From: DATKAS01 sp963733765
GTDB lineage: Bacteria; Actinomycetota; Acidimicrobiia; Acidimicrobiales; DATKAS01
Length of the DNA stretch: 64,000 nt
Direction of reading: 5' to 3'
NCBI GenBank assembly: GCA_963733765.1
Contig: CAVTEI010000003.1
Coordinates: 558,001-622,000 of the forward strand
Every line of letters starts with the position of its first letter. Positions within the stretch are counted from its first letter, which is position 1. The translations under genes and the position numbers were made by a program. The notes beneath the pieces were generated by a model that ran no database searches, was not told where the DNA came from, and was given only the letters and a program-made list of their open reading frames with translations. Of the stretch, positions 63,559-64,000 are shown piece by piece.

Positions 63559-64000
63559 TCAAGCCGTGAGCGCGGTGCCCGAGTAGAGGCCCAGCACCTC
63601 GGCGACATCGTCACCGAGCCGGTAGCTCTCGTCGGCGGTCGGGAAGCGGCCCGAACGGACATCCTCGGCGAACGCCGCCACGGCTCGGGTGCCCTCGGCT
63701 TCGAGCGAGGCATACCGGCGGACGAACTTCGGCGCGATGCGATCCTCGAGGCCCAATAGGTCGTGCACGACCAGCACTTGGCCGTCACAGCCGCCGCCCG
63801 CCCCGATGCCGATCGTCGGGACCGACACCGACGCCGTCACCAGCGAGGCCACCGCATCGGGCACACCCTCGAGCACGATCGCGAAGCATCCCGCGTTCGC
63901 CAACGCCTTGGCCTCCTCGACCAAACCACGCGCGGCCTCGGCCGTGCGACCCTGCACCTTGAAGCCACCCATCACATGCAGCGACTGCGGCGTCAGCCCG
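63559..64000 (-). CDS. panB: Ketopantoate hydroxymethyltransferase (5' end outside window)
   Basis: The frame is open to the window edge: GLTPQSLHVMGGFKVQGRTAEAARGLVEEAKALANAGCFAIVLEGVPDAVASLVTASVSVPTIGIGAGGGCDGQVLVVHDLLGLEDRIAPKFVRRYASLEAEGTRAVAAFAEDVRSGRFPTADESYRL. The HVMGGFKVQG, LEGVP and PTIGIGAGxxxDGQVLVxHDLLG blocks are PanB motifs; the catalytic Glu is in VLEGVP. It transfers hydroxymethyl from 5,10-methylene-THF to 2-oxoisovalerate in pantothenate synthesis. The upstream start lies past base 64000. Confidence 0.95.
   Translation of the reverse strand, partial: GLTPQSLHVMGGFKVQGRTAEAARGLVEEAKALANAGCFAIVLEGVPDAVASLVTASVSVPTIGIGAGGGCDGQVLVVHDLLGLEDRIAPKFVRRYASLEAEGTRAVAAFAEDVRSGRFPTADESYRLGDDVAEVLGLYSGTALTA

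Overview
This 64-kb window is high-GC actinobacterial DNA. Its gene content points to a soil or aquatic actinomycete, possibly of the Acidimicrobiia: several mycothiol-transferase-fold (TIGR03086/MDMPI/DinB) proteins, F420/LLM-type oxidoreductases, ECF41 and SigE-like sigma factors, giant cyclase-ATPase-LuxR regulators and many GTG starts. The lineage below phylum is an inference from style and not a marker-gene result. Coding density is high and most genes sit in short runs that switch strand. It reads as ordinary chromosome with one damaged accessory patch.

Layout. 1-13.7 kb: a mycothiol-transferase-like protein with a methyltransferase, a FUSC-type exporter, a Baeyer-Villiger monooxygenase fused to an esterase (864 residues), small oxidoreductases, a stress protein, and an ECF41 sigma factor translationally coupled to a carboxymuconolactone-decarboxylase-like gene that carries a candidate ECF41 promoter. 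13.7-20.7 kb: a cation/proton antiporter, a cyclase-ATPase-LuxR regulator, a Ser/Thr kinase and a DUF5996 protein. 20.7-28 kb: TetR- and ArsR-controlled small gene groups, VOC and SnoaL-like proteins, an amidohydrolase and a 2-oxoglutarate dioxygenase. 28-37.1 kb: a second and a third giant ATPase regulator, both broken by frameshifts, around AlkD, a flavin hydroxylase and an acetyltransferase. 37.1-44.2 kb: a damaged patch with an LPXTG-like surface protein, a shattered ECF sigma/membrane protein pair, a truncated P-loop gene, dinB, an IS481 transposase fragment, a gene enclosed by a 26-bp inverted repeat, and a direct repeat of the tRNA-Arg 3' end. 44.2-64 kb: housekeeping and metabolism: two tRNA-Ser genes, purU, pheA, larB-larC (nickel-pincer cofactor), a 106-bp tandem duplication between convergent genes, a bdbC-like/thioredoxin-like/copCD operon, rhodanese, an ABC exporter pair, and the end of panB.

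Frame integrity. At least a dozen otherwise good genes carry one extra base each. At nearly all of these sites removing a single C or G restores the family sequence. That insertion-biased pattern suggests uncorrected long-read errors more than gene decay. Three stretches (about 30.4-31.1, 34.7-37.0 and 38.9-40.2 kb) carry many more breaks, and there real decay cannot be excluded.
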